Assembly: GCF_041449215.1 (NCBI RefSeq)
Contig: NZ_JBGNFV010000001.1
Location: 1,525,001-1,589,000, forward strand
Direction: 5' to 3'
Length of the DNA stretch: 64,000 bases
From: Roseivirga sp. BDSF3-8
GTDB taxonomy: Bacteria; Bacteroidota; Bacteroidia; Cytophagales; Cyclobacteriaceae
The notes under the pieces: model-generated
Seen by the model: only the letters and a program-made list of their open reading frames with translations
Told to the model about the DNA's origin: nothing
Database searches by the model: none
In this document: positions 37,082 through 45,877 of the stretch, piece by piece
Position numbering within the stretch: the first letter of the stretch is position 1
Layout: every line of letters begins with the position of its first letter
Position numbers and translations under genes: made by a program

Positions 37082-38371
37082 ATGAACGTACTTATACTGG
37101 GTGCTGGGGGCAGAGAACATGCCCTTGCATGGAAGATCAAGCAAAGCCCCGAATGCGGAAGCCTGTTTATTGCCCCTGGAAATGCGGGAACTGCCACTGA
37201 AGGGACAAATATCGAACTGTCCCTTTCTGATTTCTCAGCCATTGGGGACTTTGTCCTTAAAAATGATATTGACCTGGTGGTCGTTGGCCCCGAAGCGCCC
37301 CTTGTAGATGGTTTTCGTGACTACATGGAAGGAGATAATCGCTTCTCTGGGGTAGGCGTCATAGGCCCTGGCAAGACAGGCGCTATCCTGGAGGGAAGCA
37401 AGGACTTCTCAAAGGGTTTTATGGAGCGCAACGGTGTGCCTGCTGCCTCCAGCCGTACGTTTACTGCAATAGAAATAGAACAGGCTGAAGCTTATGTACG
37501 CCAACATAGCCTGCCTGTGGTACTGAAGGCAGACGGCCTTGCTGCAGGTAAAGGAGTTATCATATCACCCGATCATGAAGATGCCCTGAGCAACCTCAAA
37601 GATATGCTCGTAGGCGAACGTTTTGGTGAGGCCAGTGCAAAAGTGGTTATCGAGCAATACCTTGACGGGATCGAGCTTTCCGTATTTGTACTTACCGACG
37701 GTGAAGCCTACAAGATATTGCCAGCCGCCAAGGACTATAAGCGCATAGGTGAAGGCGATACAGGCCCTAACACAGGCGGCATGGGCGCTGTAAGTCCTGT
37801 ACCTTTTGCAAATGAAGAGTTCATGCGAAAGGTGGAGGAAAAGGTTATCCGCCCTACCATATCGGGACTAAAAGCTGAGGGCATTCCCTACACAGGCTTT
37901 ATTTTCTTTGGGCTTATGAATGTAGACGGAGAACCCTACGTAATCGAATATAATGTGCGCATGGGCGATCCTGAGACGCAGGTGGTACTTCCAAGAATAT
38001 CCTCTGACCTTCTTAAGCTTCTGAAGGCTGCTGCCGACGGTGAACTGGCATCTGCCATCATAGAGACATCGCCGGAGGTAGCCTCTACCGTGGTACTCGT
38101 CTCCGGCGGGTATCCCGGACCATATCAAAAGGGAAAACAGATTACCGGACTCGATGCTGTTCCTCAGGGGCCCGTAGTATTTCATGCCGGCACCCGTGTA
38201 AAGGATGAACATGTGCTTACTTCCGGCGGCCGCGTAATGGCAATGACCGGTCTCGGAAAGTCGATGCAAGCGGCACTGAAACAAAGCTATGAGGCTGCCA
38301 ATGCAGTAAGCTGGGAGGGTATTACCTACCGAAAAGACATCGGAAAGGACCTGGAGGCTTTTTCCGGCTAA
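37082..38371 (+). CDS. purD: Phosphoribosylamine-glycine ligase
   Basis: A 429-residue ATP-grasp ligase making GAR in purine synthesis. It opens with MNVLILGAGGREHALAWKI and has the ATP-grasp segment LPVVLKADGLAAGKGV. GDTGPNTGGMGAVSP and EYNVRMGDPETQ are diagnostic of GARS, the latter supplying the Mg2+ ligands. The length is normal for the single-domain enzyme. No other purine gene is adjacent; it lies downstream of recQ on the same strand with a 55-base gap and may be read from the recQ promoter. Confidence 0.95.
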   Translation: MNVLILGAGGREHALAWKIKQSPECGSLFIAPGNAGTATEGTNIELSLSDFSAIGDFVLKNDIDLVVVGPEAPLVDGFRDYMEGDNRFSGVGVIGPGKTGAILEGSKDFSKGFMERNGVPAASSRTFTAIEIEQAEAYVRQHSLPVVLKADGLAAGKGVIISPDHEDALSNLKDMLVGERFGEASAKVVIEQYLDGIELSVFVLTDGEAYKILPAAKDYKRIGEGDTGPNTGGMGAVSPVPFANEEFMRKVEEKVIRPTISGLKAEGIPYTGFIFFGLMNVDGEPYVIEYNVRMGDPETQVVLPRISSDLLKLLKAAADGELASAIIETSPEVASTVVLVSGGYPGPYQKGKQITGLDAVPQGPVVFHAGTRVKDEHVLTSGGRVMAMTGLGKSMQAALKQSYEAANAVSWEGITYRKDIGKDLEAFSG

Positions 38372-38417
38372 TACCGTGATCATATCGAATCTATCCGTAA
38401 ATTGCCCTTGTATATTT

Positions 38418-38443
38418 AGCCAATTCTACTAGATTGGCTTGTT
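38418..38443 (+). terminator. Weak terminator-like hairpin after purD
   Basis: AGCCAAT (38418-38424) and ATTGGCT (38433-38439) form a 7-bp stem, followed by TGTTTAT. It is AT-rich and weak, so partial readthrough into ricT is possible. Confidence 0.4.
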
Positions 38444-38639
38444 TATCAATTGCCCCGGGAGCTGAAATTTCAGCATCCTGGTTTTTCGCTGACCTTAACT
38501 GACACGGCCACCCGAGTCCGTCGCTGCCCCGGCAGCCACCTCGAAGCACGCCGGCATCTGGTCAGCCATATATCCCCGGCCGTGTGCATCGTGTATGAAG
38601 AAGGCAAACTGAGGCCGGGGCACCTAAACGGATAATATA

Positions 38640-40088
38640 ATGGGATGTAATAGCTGTTCCTCCAATGGTGAGGTGGCCGGTTGTAAGAACAATGGCGGCT
38701 GCCAAACGGGAGGTTGCAATAAAATGAATGTCTTTGACTGGCTGTCAAACATGGACCTGCCTGTGACAGCCCGGTTTGACATAGTTGAGGTCAGGTTTAA
38801 GAATGGCCGCAAAGAGTTTTTCCGCAACATTAACGATCTTGAACTTATCACCGGTGATGCTGTCGTCATTGACGTACCCAATGGTCATCACATAGGGCAT
38901 GTATCGCTGCAGGGTGAACTCGTACGCCTTCAAATGAAGAAAAAGAAGGTGGCCAATGATGATGATATCCGGGCCGTATACCGGATAGCCACAGAGCGCG
39001 ATATGGAAAAGTTCGAAAGGACCCGTAAGCGTGAAATGCCCACCCTGTACCGCACGCGGCAGATCATTGATGACCTGAAGCTGGAAATGAAACTCACCGA
39101 CATTGAGTTTCAGGCCGATAATACAAAAGCTACCTTTTACTATTCAGCCGATGACCGGGTGGATTTTCGCGAGCTGATCAAACTATTGGCTTCGGAATTT
39201 AAAATCCGGGTGGAAATGCGCCAAATTAGCCTTCGCCAGGAGGCGGGACGCCTCGGCGGCATCGGCTCATGCGGACGCGAGCTCTGCTGCTCTACGTGGC
39301 TTTCCGAGTTCAAAGCGGTGTCTACGACGGCAGCCCGCTATCAAAACCTCTCGCTTAACCCCAGCAAACTTTCCGGCCAGTGTGGCAGGCTCAAGTGTTG
39401 CCTGAACTATGAGCTGGAAACATATATGGATGCGCTGGAGGATATTCCAGAGATAAACCAACCCCTTAAAACAGAGAAGGGGGAAGCCCGGCTTCAAAAA
39501 ACGGATATCTTCAGGAAAATCATGTGGTTTGGCTTTGAGAGTGAAAGTACCTGGTACCCAATCAGTGTGGAACGGGTAAACGAGATACTAAAAATGAATG
39601 CAGCGGGTGAACTGCCGCATAGCCTTGCAGACGATAACCAGGAGGAAGATGATGACCAGTCTAACAACATAGATCTGGAACGCCTGGACAAGAAGTACAT
39701 GAGCAAAGGCAGGAAGAAAAAGAAACGTAAAAAACGGGAACGCCCTGCCTCTGATTCGGACAGCTCCGGAAATCAACCAAAAGCATCTGACAAGCCTGAT
39801 ACAGAGGCAAAGCCTTCCCGAAGGAGACGTAAAGGAGGCAGCGGTAGCGGCAACAGGCAGCAGCCTCAGAATCAAAAGCAGCAGGGTGCTGAAGGGGGCG
39901 AGCAAAAACCTGCCCGTAAAAAATCACCCAGGCGTGGAGGAAAGAGGTCTGCTCCCGGAGACAATCAGGAGGGAAATCAACCCGGTAATGAAGGCGGTAA
40001 AAACCCGGAAGCCAGGCGCAAGAGAAAGCCTGGGAGAAACAGGCCTAAAAACAATGGCAATGAAAATAAGCAAAAGGGGAATGACTAA
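38640..40088 (+). CDS. ricT: PSP1/RicT-family protein with a long basic tail
   Basis: The 482-residue protein starts with a cysteine-rich head (CNSC, GCKNNGGCQTGGC). The PSP1 core spans about residues 40-290 and includes GRELCCSTWLSEF and CGRLKCCLNYELETY. These paired cysteines correspond to the Fe-S-binding residues of RicT (YaaT). In Bacillus, RicT works with RicA and RicF in RNA processing with RNase Y; in Bacteroidota the role is uncharacterised. Residues 350-482 are disordered and very rich in Lys, Arg, Asn and Gly (RKKKKRKKRERP-like), suggesting nucleic-acid binding. It overlaps gldH by eight bases, an adjacency that recurs in gliding Bacteroidota. Confidence 0.85.
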   Translation: MGCNSCSSNGEVAGCKNNGGCQTGGCNKMNVFDWLSNMDLPVTARFDIVEVRFKNGRKEFFRNINDLELITGDAVVIDVPNGHHIGHVSLQGELVRLQMKKKKVANDDDIRAVYRIATERDMEKFERTRKREMPTLYRTRQIIDDLKLEMKLTDIEFQADNTKATFYYSADDRVDFRELIKLLASEFKIRVEMRQISLRQEAGRLGGIGSCGRELCCSTWLSEFKAVSTTAARYQNLSLNPSKLSGQCGRLKCCLNYELETYMDALEDIPEINQPLKTEKGEARLQKTDIFRKIMWFGFESESTWYPISVERVNEILKMNAAGELPHSLADDNQEEDDDQSNNIDLERLDKKYMSKGRKKKKRKKRERPASDSDSSGNQPKASDKPDTEAKPSRRRRKGGSGSGNRQQPQNQKQQGAEGGEQKPARKKSPRRGGKRSAPGDNQEGNQPGNEGGKNPEARRKRKPGRNRPKNNGNENKQKGND

Positions 40089-40563
40089 CCTAAAGCAGAT
40101 TTTAGGGGTGACCGTGCTGGCCCTCTTCCTGTTTACTTCATGCGACGAGAACCGGGTATATGAGACAAACTATGACCTGCCTGATAAGCTTTGGCGGGAG
40201 GATAGTGTGCTAACATATGACTTCACTATAGCAGAGCCAGGTAGTTATGATTTTTATTATAACCTGCGTAATACCTTGTCTTACCCCAAATATAACTTGT
40301 ACCTGACGTATTCTCTAAAAGACAGTACAGGCAGGGTTTTATCGTCTGAATTGCATGAAATGACCCTCTTTGATCCCAAAACGGGAGAACCAAGGGGTGA
40401 CGGGCTTGGGGACATCTTCACCCACCGCATTAAAGCACTGGAAAGTTACGAGCTTCCCTATGCGGGGCCATATTCTTTTACCATTAAGCAATACATGCGG
40501 TATGATAGCCTTCCTGAAGTAGTATCCGTTGGCCTGCGGATAGAACAAGCTACCACAGAGTAA
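40081..40563 (+). CDS. gldH: Gliding motility lipoprotein GldH
   Basis: A 160-residue lipoprotein. The open frame extends far upstream inside ricT, but the ATG at 40081 gives a proper lipoprotein signal (MTNLKQILGVTVLALFLFTSC, Cys21). The mature part begins DENRVYETNYDLPDKLW, then DYDFYYNLRN-like strands and a LGDIFTHRI segment, as in GldH of Flavobacterium johnsoniae. GldH is needed for gliding and type IX secretion-linked motility in that organism; its exact role is not known. The start lies within the last eight bases of ricT, showing tight coupling. It ends three bases before the converging helicase gene, with no terminator visible. Confidence 0.85.
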   Translation: MTNLKQILGVTVLALFLFTSCDENRVYETNYDLPDKLWREDSVLTYDFTIAEPGSYDFYYNLRNTLSYPKYNLYLTYSLKDSTGRVLSSELHEMTLFDPKTGEPRGDGLGDIFTHRIKALESYELPYAGPYSFTIKQYMRYDSLPEVVSVGLRIEQATTE

Positions 40564-40565
40564 CC

Positions 40566-43500
40566 TTACTTTTGCTCAATAAAACGAAGCAGGTTTACCT
40601 CCAGATTATCACGGCCCATCCAGTATTCCCGGCTAAATACCCTCCTGTGCCTCCACCCCTTTCTATCAAGGGTAAATGGAGTATAGGCATGTGGATCTTT
40701 GATAGAAACGCTTTGGTAGTATAAGTCATCATCTGTGAGGATCAGGCCATGGTATCTGCCGTCCTCCCCCTTCACCGTCAGGTCTGAGAAGGGCAGTTCG
40801 GTAGTAAGCTCATAGCCTGAGGTTTTGGTGTTGGCTTCCTGCAGCTTTTGTTTCAGGAACCAGCCGCGGCGGTGCTCTTCAGCAGCAGGCTGTGATGGTA
40901 CAAAACGTCCTTCGGAAACTTCATGGGCGTATTGCAGGTAGGCTTTAAGCATCCTGGCCCCTGCACTATGACTATCCTCTACCTTAAGTTGTTCGGGCAG
41001 AAAGCTGCATACCACGTATACCTTCTTCCTGGCCCGGGTGACGGCTACATTCAGGCGGTTCTCACCATGTTGCCGGTTCAGGCTCCCAAACAGCAGGGGC
41101 ACACGACCGGATTCATCCGCTGCGTACCCGATAGAGAATATGATCGTGTCCCGCTCGTCACCCTGCACGTTTTCCACATTCTTTACGAACAGGCCGGTGG
41201 TATTCACATCGTTTTTTTCGAGCATGTCCAGGATCAACTCACGCTGGTGGGTATTGAAGGTAACCACCCCAATGCTGCCCTCCGGATCTGTTTTTTTAAG
41301 CTCACGGATAAGCGATACTACCCTGGTCGCCTCTTCCGCATTGGTACGCCCATTCCAGTTACCTTCCGTTTTCAGGTATGAAATTCCTGGCTCATTACGA
41401 TTGGCATCTGCTCTTGCCGGCAGCAGGCTTAATTTGCGCCCATAGAACTTACGATTGGAAAAATCGATCAGGTCAAGGGTCTGGCTGCGGTAGTGGCCGC
41501 TAAGCTGCAATTGCCACAGGTGCTGACGGGCCAAATCGAGGAGTGATTCCACCTCGAGCTCAGCCACATCTTCGCCCTCTTCCCACTTGACCCGGTATAA
41601 GTCATTAGGCTGTAACTGCTGCGAGTCACCGGTAATGACCACCTGCCGCCCCCGGTACATGGCAGGCAAACCTTTTTCAGCGAAGCACTGTGAAGCCTCA
41701 TCAAAAATAACCAGATCAAACATCTGCTCCATGGGGAATACGGCGCTCACCGTTTCCGGCGAAGCCAGCCAGCAGGGCACCAGCTCAAATATCTCACCGG
41801 AAAGCTGCTCCATCAGCTTTCTAAGAGGCCAAATCTGCCTTTTTTTGGTAACCTGGTGCTGGAGATCACGGTATGTCACCATATTATTCAGGCGGTTGTA
41901 CTCAGCATTTTCATATGATCGCTCCCGCACTTTCATCAGCACCATATCTTTGCTGGCCGCGTACTTGTCAGACAGGTGCTGCTGCAGGTCGCTAACCTGG
42001 CTGCTCAGACGAAGGGAGGACACAGCCCTCAGCACAGGATATTTTGTTTCAATATGCTCTATCCAGGCCAGCTTCAGGCTATTATCAAAGACATGTAGCA
42101 TCAGGTCAATGTCTTCATTACCTACCTGTTCTTCTATCTTCTCAATGATTCGGCGCTCATCTGCTTCGAGCTCTTCCTTAAGCCTATCAAATTCAGTCAG
42201 GCTGTCGAAATCCTCGTTAAGCGACTTTATCAGTTTATCACGCAGCTCTTCATTCTGTAGCAGCCGGTGAATCTGAAAATGAGACAAATAGGCAAGCCAG
42301 CCCGCCTTTACTTCGACAAGCCCATCTATTGCAGCCAGTAACTGCTCTATTTTCGAACTAAGCTGCTCATAGCTAAGCTGCTTTACAGGAAAATACTCTT
42401 TGAAGTTACGCAGGCCACTAAATATTACCTTGGCACCGGCGGCTTTGCGCTGAAGGAAAAACCACTCCTGTATCTGCTTCAGGTCATAAACCTCTGGAAC
42501 TTCCTTCAGCCACTTAGCTGCTTTGAGCTTACTGAGGTTATGCTCCAGGTTAAGCCTGTTATCTATCCTTTCTTCAAGTATGCTGAGGTAGTCCGGGTTA
42601 TCTGCCAGTCCATTCGCCCCCCTCACCTGCTTCAGGTATGCCTTTTCTTTCGAGAATAGTGACCACCTGGCCATCTTCAGGGCATTATTGTTTGCCTCTT
42701 TGCGTTGATTTAAAACCCCCTGAAAATGCCCCAGATCTTTGGTAGACAGGCTTGTTTCAGGTCCGGCACCACGGAAGCACTCAGAAATTACGCGCTCCAT
42801 ATTAGCCAACCAAAGCAAATCGGTGTCCCTGTCCATAAAATCGGACATATACCGGAAATACTCGTAAACTACCGGGGTCTCCAATGTCTCTACGAGGGCT
42901 CTCAGTTGCTTCCAGCGGCTCAGGATTACTTCCGCCTCTACAAAGTCAATACCTCCCTTGATTATGGGTGAAGTCCTTTCTTTCAATTGAGCCTGATAAG
43001 CAGGTATTTCAGCAATCATCTCTCTCATTACTGAAAGGTCACTAACCTGCCGGTCTTTGAAGCTTATCCTGTCATACCAGGCATAACCGATCCTGTTGAA
43101 CCGTGAAGCATAGCGGCCGTACGCCTTCAGTTTTCGGGAAAAGGCAGCCGCCTCATCCGGAAACCTGATATTTTTATACTCCTGCTTCAGGTGAATGGCT
43201 TTCTCTGTGGGGTCAGAGCTAAGGTATAGTTCTTTGATAGACACCCCTGCTTCACTCTCATCAAACAGGGCAAAACGAAATTCATCAAGCTCTTCCGTAA
43301 TCTGGTCTACCTGCCTGCTGGCTTGCAGAAAACCTCTCTCTAATTGTATGGCATCCAGGCTATTGTTCTTTTGCTGATACTCCCTGATCCGCTCTATCTG
43401 ACTATTGATCTGCTCATATAATGCCTTACGATCATTTTTGAAGTCATGTACCAGCGCGGAGAAATCACCCAAGCCTATATTACTCAGGCGCTGATGTACT

Positions 43501-44564
43501 ACATCCAGGGCAGCGCGCTTCTGACAAACCAGCAGCACCCGCTTACCTCTGGCTGCAAAATCTGCAATAAGGTTACAAATGAGCTGAGACTTACCACTGC
43601 CGGGAGGTCCCTGTACGACCAGGCTATGTCCCGTCTTCACCGCTTTTATCACGTTCTCCTGGTGAGCATCCAGTTTCAGAGGGGTGAAGGTATGCTCTTC
43701 CCGTATTTGCTGCAGGGCTAATTTCTCCCTCTCGGCCGACTCCGGCCGATTGACGGCAGTACGTGAGGCAAAGAATTCTTCAACATCTTCATAATGCCCT
43801 TTCTCCATAAGGTCGAGGTAGTCAGGCACAAGAAAGCTGCCTGCCTGGGGGAAAATACCCAGGACGGCCTCAGAAAAAAGCCTGAGCTTACCAGTTTCCT
43901 CACTTGCCCCCATCTCCTTGCGGGTTAGGTCGTGAAATGACTGTAGCTGGTCTACGAAAAGCTCCTGATTAAAATGCAGTGTGACCGGGCTGTCTTTAAG
44001 TACCTGGTAAAGATTGGTACGAAAAACCCGGCTGTCCTTATCAAAGTCCTCAAAAGTCATTTCTACAAGTTCTTCGTCCAGCTTTACATCATTATACAGC
44101 GCATAGGCCAGCAAAAAGGTCTTGTTGAATACAATGGGGATTTCTGTACGAGGCTCCAGATACCAACGCCCGCCATCTGTATGCAGGCTTACAGGAAAAT
44201 AAAGTAAGGGACATCGCACCATGGTATCATCCATGAACTTACCTCTGACAAAAGGCCATCCAATACACAGATCTCGCGAGCCTCTTTCTTCCCAAAGAAA
44301 TTGATCCAGCCTGTCAATCTTTTTAAGCTTCTGGCTTAGCCTGTTCGCTTCCTGGTCACGGGCATCCACTTCAGAGGTCAGTGCTATACTTGACTTTCCG
44401 GCAATAAGGCTGTCAATGATGGTGTATGATGATTCACCTAATTCCATGTCAAAGGAATGGACATCCACCATCTGCCCCGTCAGAAGGCGATTCAGAAGCA
44501 GAGACCTGTTATTGGTAGACAAGTCGGTAAGCCGCCGCAAATACGCACGTAGCACCTGTTGCAT
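40566..44564 (-). CDS. Large superfamily 1 helicase/AAA-domain protein with extra C-terminal domain
   Basis: A 1332-residue protein. The first 300 residues resemble the DUF4011-type region that precedes SF1 helicases in this group. Walker A is VVQGPPGSGKSQLICNL near residue 315, and Walker B LVIFDEASQCF is followed by GDSQQLQPNDLY. VENVQGDERDTIIFSIGY and RLNVAVTRARKKVYVV are motifs V and VI. A long coiled-coil-like insert lies between I and II. The last 100 residues (TTELPFSDLTVKG..., then SREYWMGRD) look like a separate domain, perhaps nuclease-like. It is single-gene, facing gldH. Relatives include both housekeeping and defence helicases; which this is cannot be told. Confidence 0.8.
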   Translation of the reverse strand: MQQVLRAYLRRLTDLSTNNRSLLLNRLLTGQMVDVHSFDMELGESSYTIIDSLIAGKSSIALTSEVDARDQEANRLSQKLKKIDRLDQFLWEERGSRDLCIGWPFVRGKFMDDTMVRCPLLYFPVSLHTDGGRWYLEPRTEIPIVFNKTFLLAYALYNDVKLDEELVEMTFEDFDKDSRVFRTNLYQVLKDSPVTLHFNQELFVDQLQSFHDLTRKEMGASEETGKLRLFSEAVLGIFPQAGSFLVPDYLDLMEKGHYEDVEEFFASRTAVNRPESAEREKLALQQIREEHTFTPLKLDAHQENVIKAVKTGHSLVVQGPPGSGKSQLICNLIADFAARGKRVLLVCQKRAALDVVHQRLSNIGLGDFSALVHDFKNDRKALYEQINSQIERIREYQQKNNSLDAIQLERGFLQASRQVDQITEELDEFRFALFDESEAGVSIKELYLSSDPTEKAIHLKQEYKNIRFPDEAAAFSRKLKAYGRYASRFNRIGYAWYDRISFKDRQVSDLSVMREMIAEIPAYQAQLKERTSPIIKGGIDFVEAEVILSRWKQLRALVETLETPVVYEYFRYMSDFMDRDTDLLWLANMERVISECFRGAGPETSLSTKDLGHFQGVLNQRKEANNNALKMARWSLFSKEKAYLKQVRGANGLADNPDYLSILEERIDNRLNLEHNLSKLKAAKWLKEVPEVYDLKQIQEWFFLQRKAAGAKVIFSGLRNFKEYFPVKQLSYEQLSSKIEQLLAAIDGLVEVKAGWLAYLSHFQIHRLLQNEELRDKLIKSLNEDFDSLTEFDRLKEELEADERRIIEKIEEQVGNEDIDLMLHVFDNSLKLAWIEHIETKYPVLRAVSSLRLSSQVSDLQQHLSDKYAASKDMVLMKVRERSYENAEYNRLNNMVTYRDLQHQVTKKRQIWPLRKLMEQLSGEIFELVPCWLASPETVSAVFPMEQMFDLVIFDEASQCFAEKGLPAMYRGRQVVITGDSQQLQPNDLYRVKWEEGEDVAELEVESLLDLARQHLWQLQLSGHYRSQTLDLIDFSNRKFYGRKLSLLPARADANRNEPGISYLKTEGNWNGRTNAEEATRVVSLIRELKKTDPEGSIGVVTFNTHQRELILDMLEKNDVNTTGLFVKNVENVQGDERDTIIFSIGYAADESGRVPLLFGSLNRQHGENRLNVAVTRARKKVYVVCSFLPEQLKVEDSHSAGARMLKAYLQYAHEVSEGRFVPSQPAAEEHRRGWFLKQKLQEANTKTSGYELTTELPFSDLTVKGEDGRYHGLILTDDDLYYQSVSIKDPHAYTPFTLDRKGWRHRRVFSREYWMGRDNLEVNLLRFIEQK

Positions 44565-44623
44565 GAAAAAATTTTACGTTGAAAAAATAAAATAAAGAAA
44601 AATACAGACTTCAGGACGGGTAT

Positions 44624-45688
44624 TTATTTCCCCGGTGTAGTATTTGATGGCTTATCTTCACTTTTCTGACCGGCCGGCATAGTGAAATCCAGGTAAGGCC
44701 TTAGTTTTTCAATAGTCTCTGAATCAATGATTTTTATTAACTTCAGATCATCTGCCGATCTGTAGGGGCCGTGTTGCTTTCGGTAGTTTACTACCACGCG
44801 GGCTTGCTTACGGTTCAGGTAGGGGTGCTCCCATATTTCTTCAGGAGTAGCAGCATTGATACGAATTCGGCTCGGGGTAAAGTCCACTGCAATGAATGTT
44901 TTACTCTCCAGTTCGGCCAAAGCATCATCCGATATACCCCAAATATCTTCTAATTGCCTGAGCTCTATAAACCCTCCCAACTTTTGCCGCTCCTCAAGAA
45001 TGCGGGCTGAGGTCTTACTGCCTATTCCTGTCAAAGCCATTAACTGGATGCTATCGGCCGTATTAATATCAAAAGGAAATTCCACTGACGCAAAAAGCTC
45101 CCGCCTGGCTCGCCAGGCTGAGTCCGCCGGACTCAGGGGGGCAAGACTATCAGATGCCCAGGGCTTCTTATATGCCGTGTATGCCTGCTTAGGTTTGGTA
45201 TCAGGAAGCTGAATATAAGGCTCTAAGGTGGCAAACTGCTCCTCTGACATGCCGTATATTTTCGCCAGGTCATCCTTTATCCGGAACTCACCCCCTTTAC
45301 TGCGGTACTTTTCTATACGCTCAGCAAGCCAGTCAGGCAAGCCCAGCTCCATCAATTGCTCTACGGAAGCTGTATTAGGATCAAAGGGAAACAGGCGGGC
45401 AGCCTTTGCCTCCTTTTCGTCAGCAGTTTCAGCCACATTGCTCCGGGCGTAATAGCTGTTATTTTGGTAGGACTCCTTAGCTGCCAGGGCCATACAAAGG
45501 CTATCCAGCCAGGGTTCATCTATCATACTGAGGTCTTCCTCAGTTATATCCTCATGAAGCACCTGCCTCACTGCAGCCGGAATAAACAGAGTGAAAAGCA
45601 GTATGATAAGTAATACGATACTGCCTCTGGTCTCTGCCCTGCTAAAGCCAAAGTAGTTCCTGAAAAAGTAGGAAAGCCGGTTGAACAT
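44624..45688 (-). CDS. Helix-hairpin-helix (ComEA-like) membrane-anchored protein
   Basis: The 354-residue protein has one membrane helix at about residues 20-42 and then several helix-hairpin-helix motifs. They appear as FDPNTASVEQLMELGLPDWL, FDINTADSIQLMALTGIGSK and INAATPEEIWEHPYLN, with further partial copies. Each has the form N-A/T-A-x-x-x-x-L of ComEA. ComEA binds incoming DNA at the membrane during competence; in Bacteroidota the multi-HhH version is widespread and its function unproven. It has no competence gene as neighbour. The segment between copies is proline/serine-rich. Confidence 0.83.
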   Translation of the reverse strand: MFNRLSYFFRNYFGFSRAETRGSIVLLIILLFTLFIPAAVRQVLHEDITEEDLSMIDEPWLDSLCMALAAKESYQNNSYYARSNVAETADEKEAKAARLFPFDPNTASVEQLMELGLPDWLAERIEKYRSKGGEFRIKDDLAKIYGMSEEQFATLEPYIQLPDTKPKQAYTAYKKPWASDSLAPLSPADSAWRARRELFASVEFPFDINTADSIQLMALTGIGSKTSARILEERQKLGGFIELRQLEDIWGISDDALAELESKTFIAVDFTPSRIRINAATPEEIWEHPYLNRKQARVVVNYRKQHGPYRSADDLKLIKIIDSETIEKLRPYLDFTMPAGQKSEDKPSNTTPGK

Positions 45689-45721
45689 TCTACTTCTTTA
45701 AGAAAAAGTGTGATATGATAA

Positions 45722-45877
45722 TCAGTTGCTCTGCCTTACCGTTTCGTCATCGTTCTCTGAAAACGAATCAGGCTCAGGCTTGGGCGGTGTTCTCAGTACT
45801 TTGAAGAAAAAGTACGCCGTAACAACCGTTACGGTCACCTGAACGAGGATCATTGTTATAAGTGCACTAGTAGACAT
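45722..45877 (-). CDS. MetS-family small subunit of an NSS transporter
   Basis: A 51-residue protein with a single membrane helix (about residues 5-27, TSALITMILVQVTVTVVTAY) and a polar, acidic tail with PPKPEPDSFSENDDE. The ATG at 45877 overlaps the transporter stop (TAATG), so translation is coupled. Small single-helix partners called MetS follow sodium:neurotransmitter symporters such as MetP of Corynebacterium and are needed for transport. The longer frame upstream is discarded because it runs inside the transporter gene. It is easy to miss at this length. Confidence 0.8.
   Translation of the reverse strand: MSTSALITMILVQVTVTVVTAYFFFKVLRTPPKPEPDSFSENDDETVRQSN

Noticed and set aside
38450-38635. 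61-codon ORF from TTG, ending just before ricT.
   Set aside because: It needs a TTG start, has no recognisable domain, and lacks any signal or helix pattern; too weak to call, though a short upstream peptide cannot be excluded.
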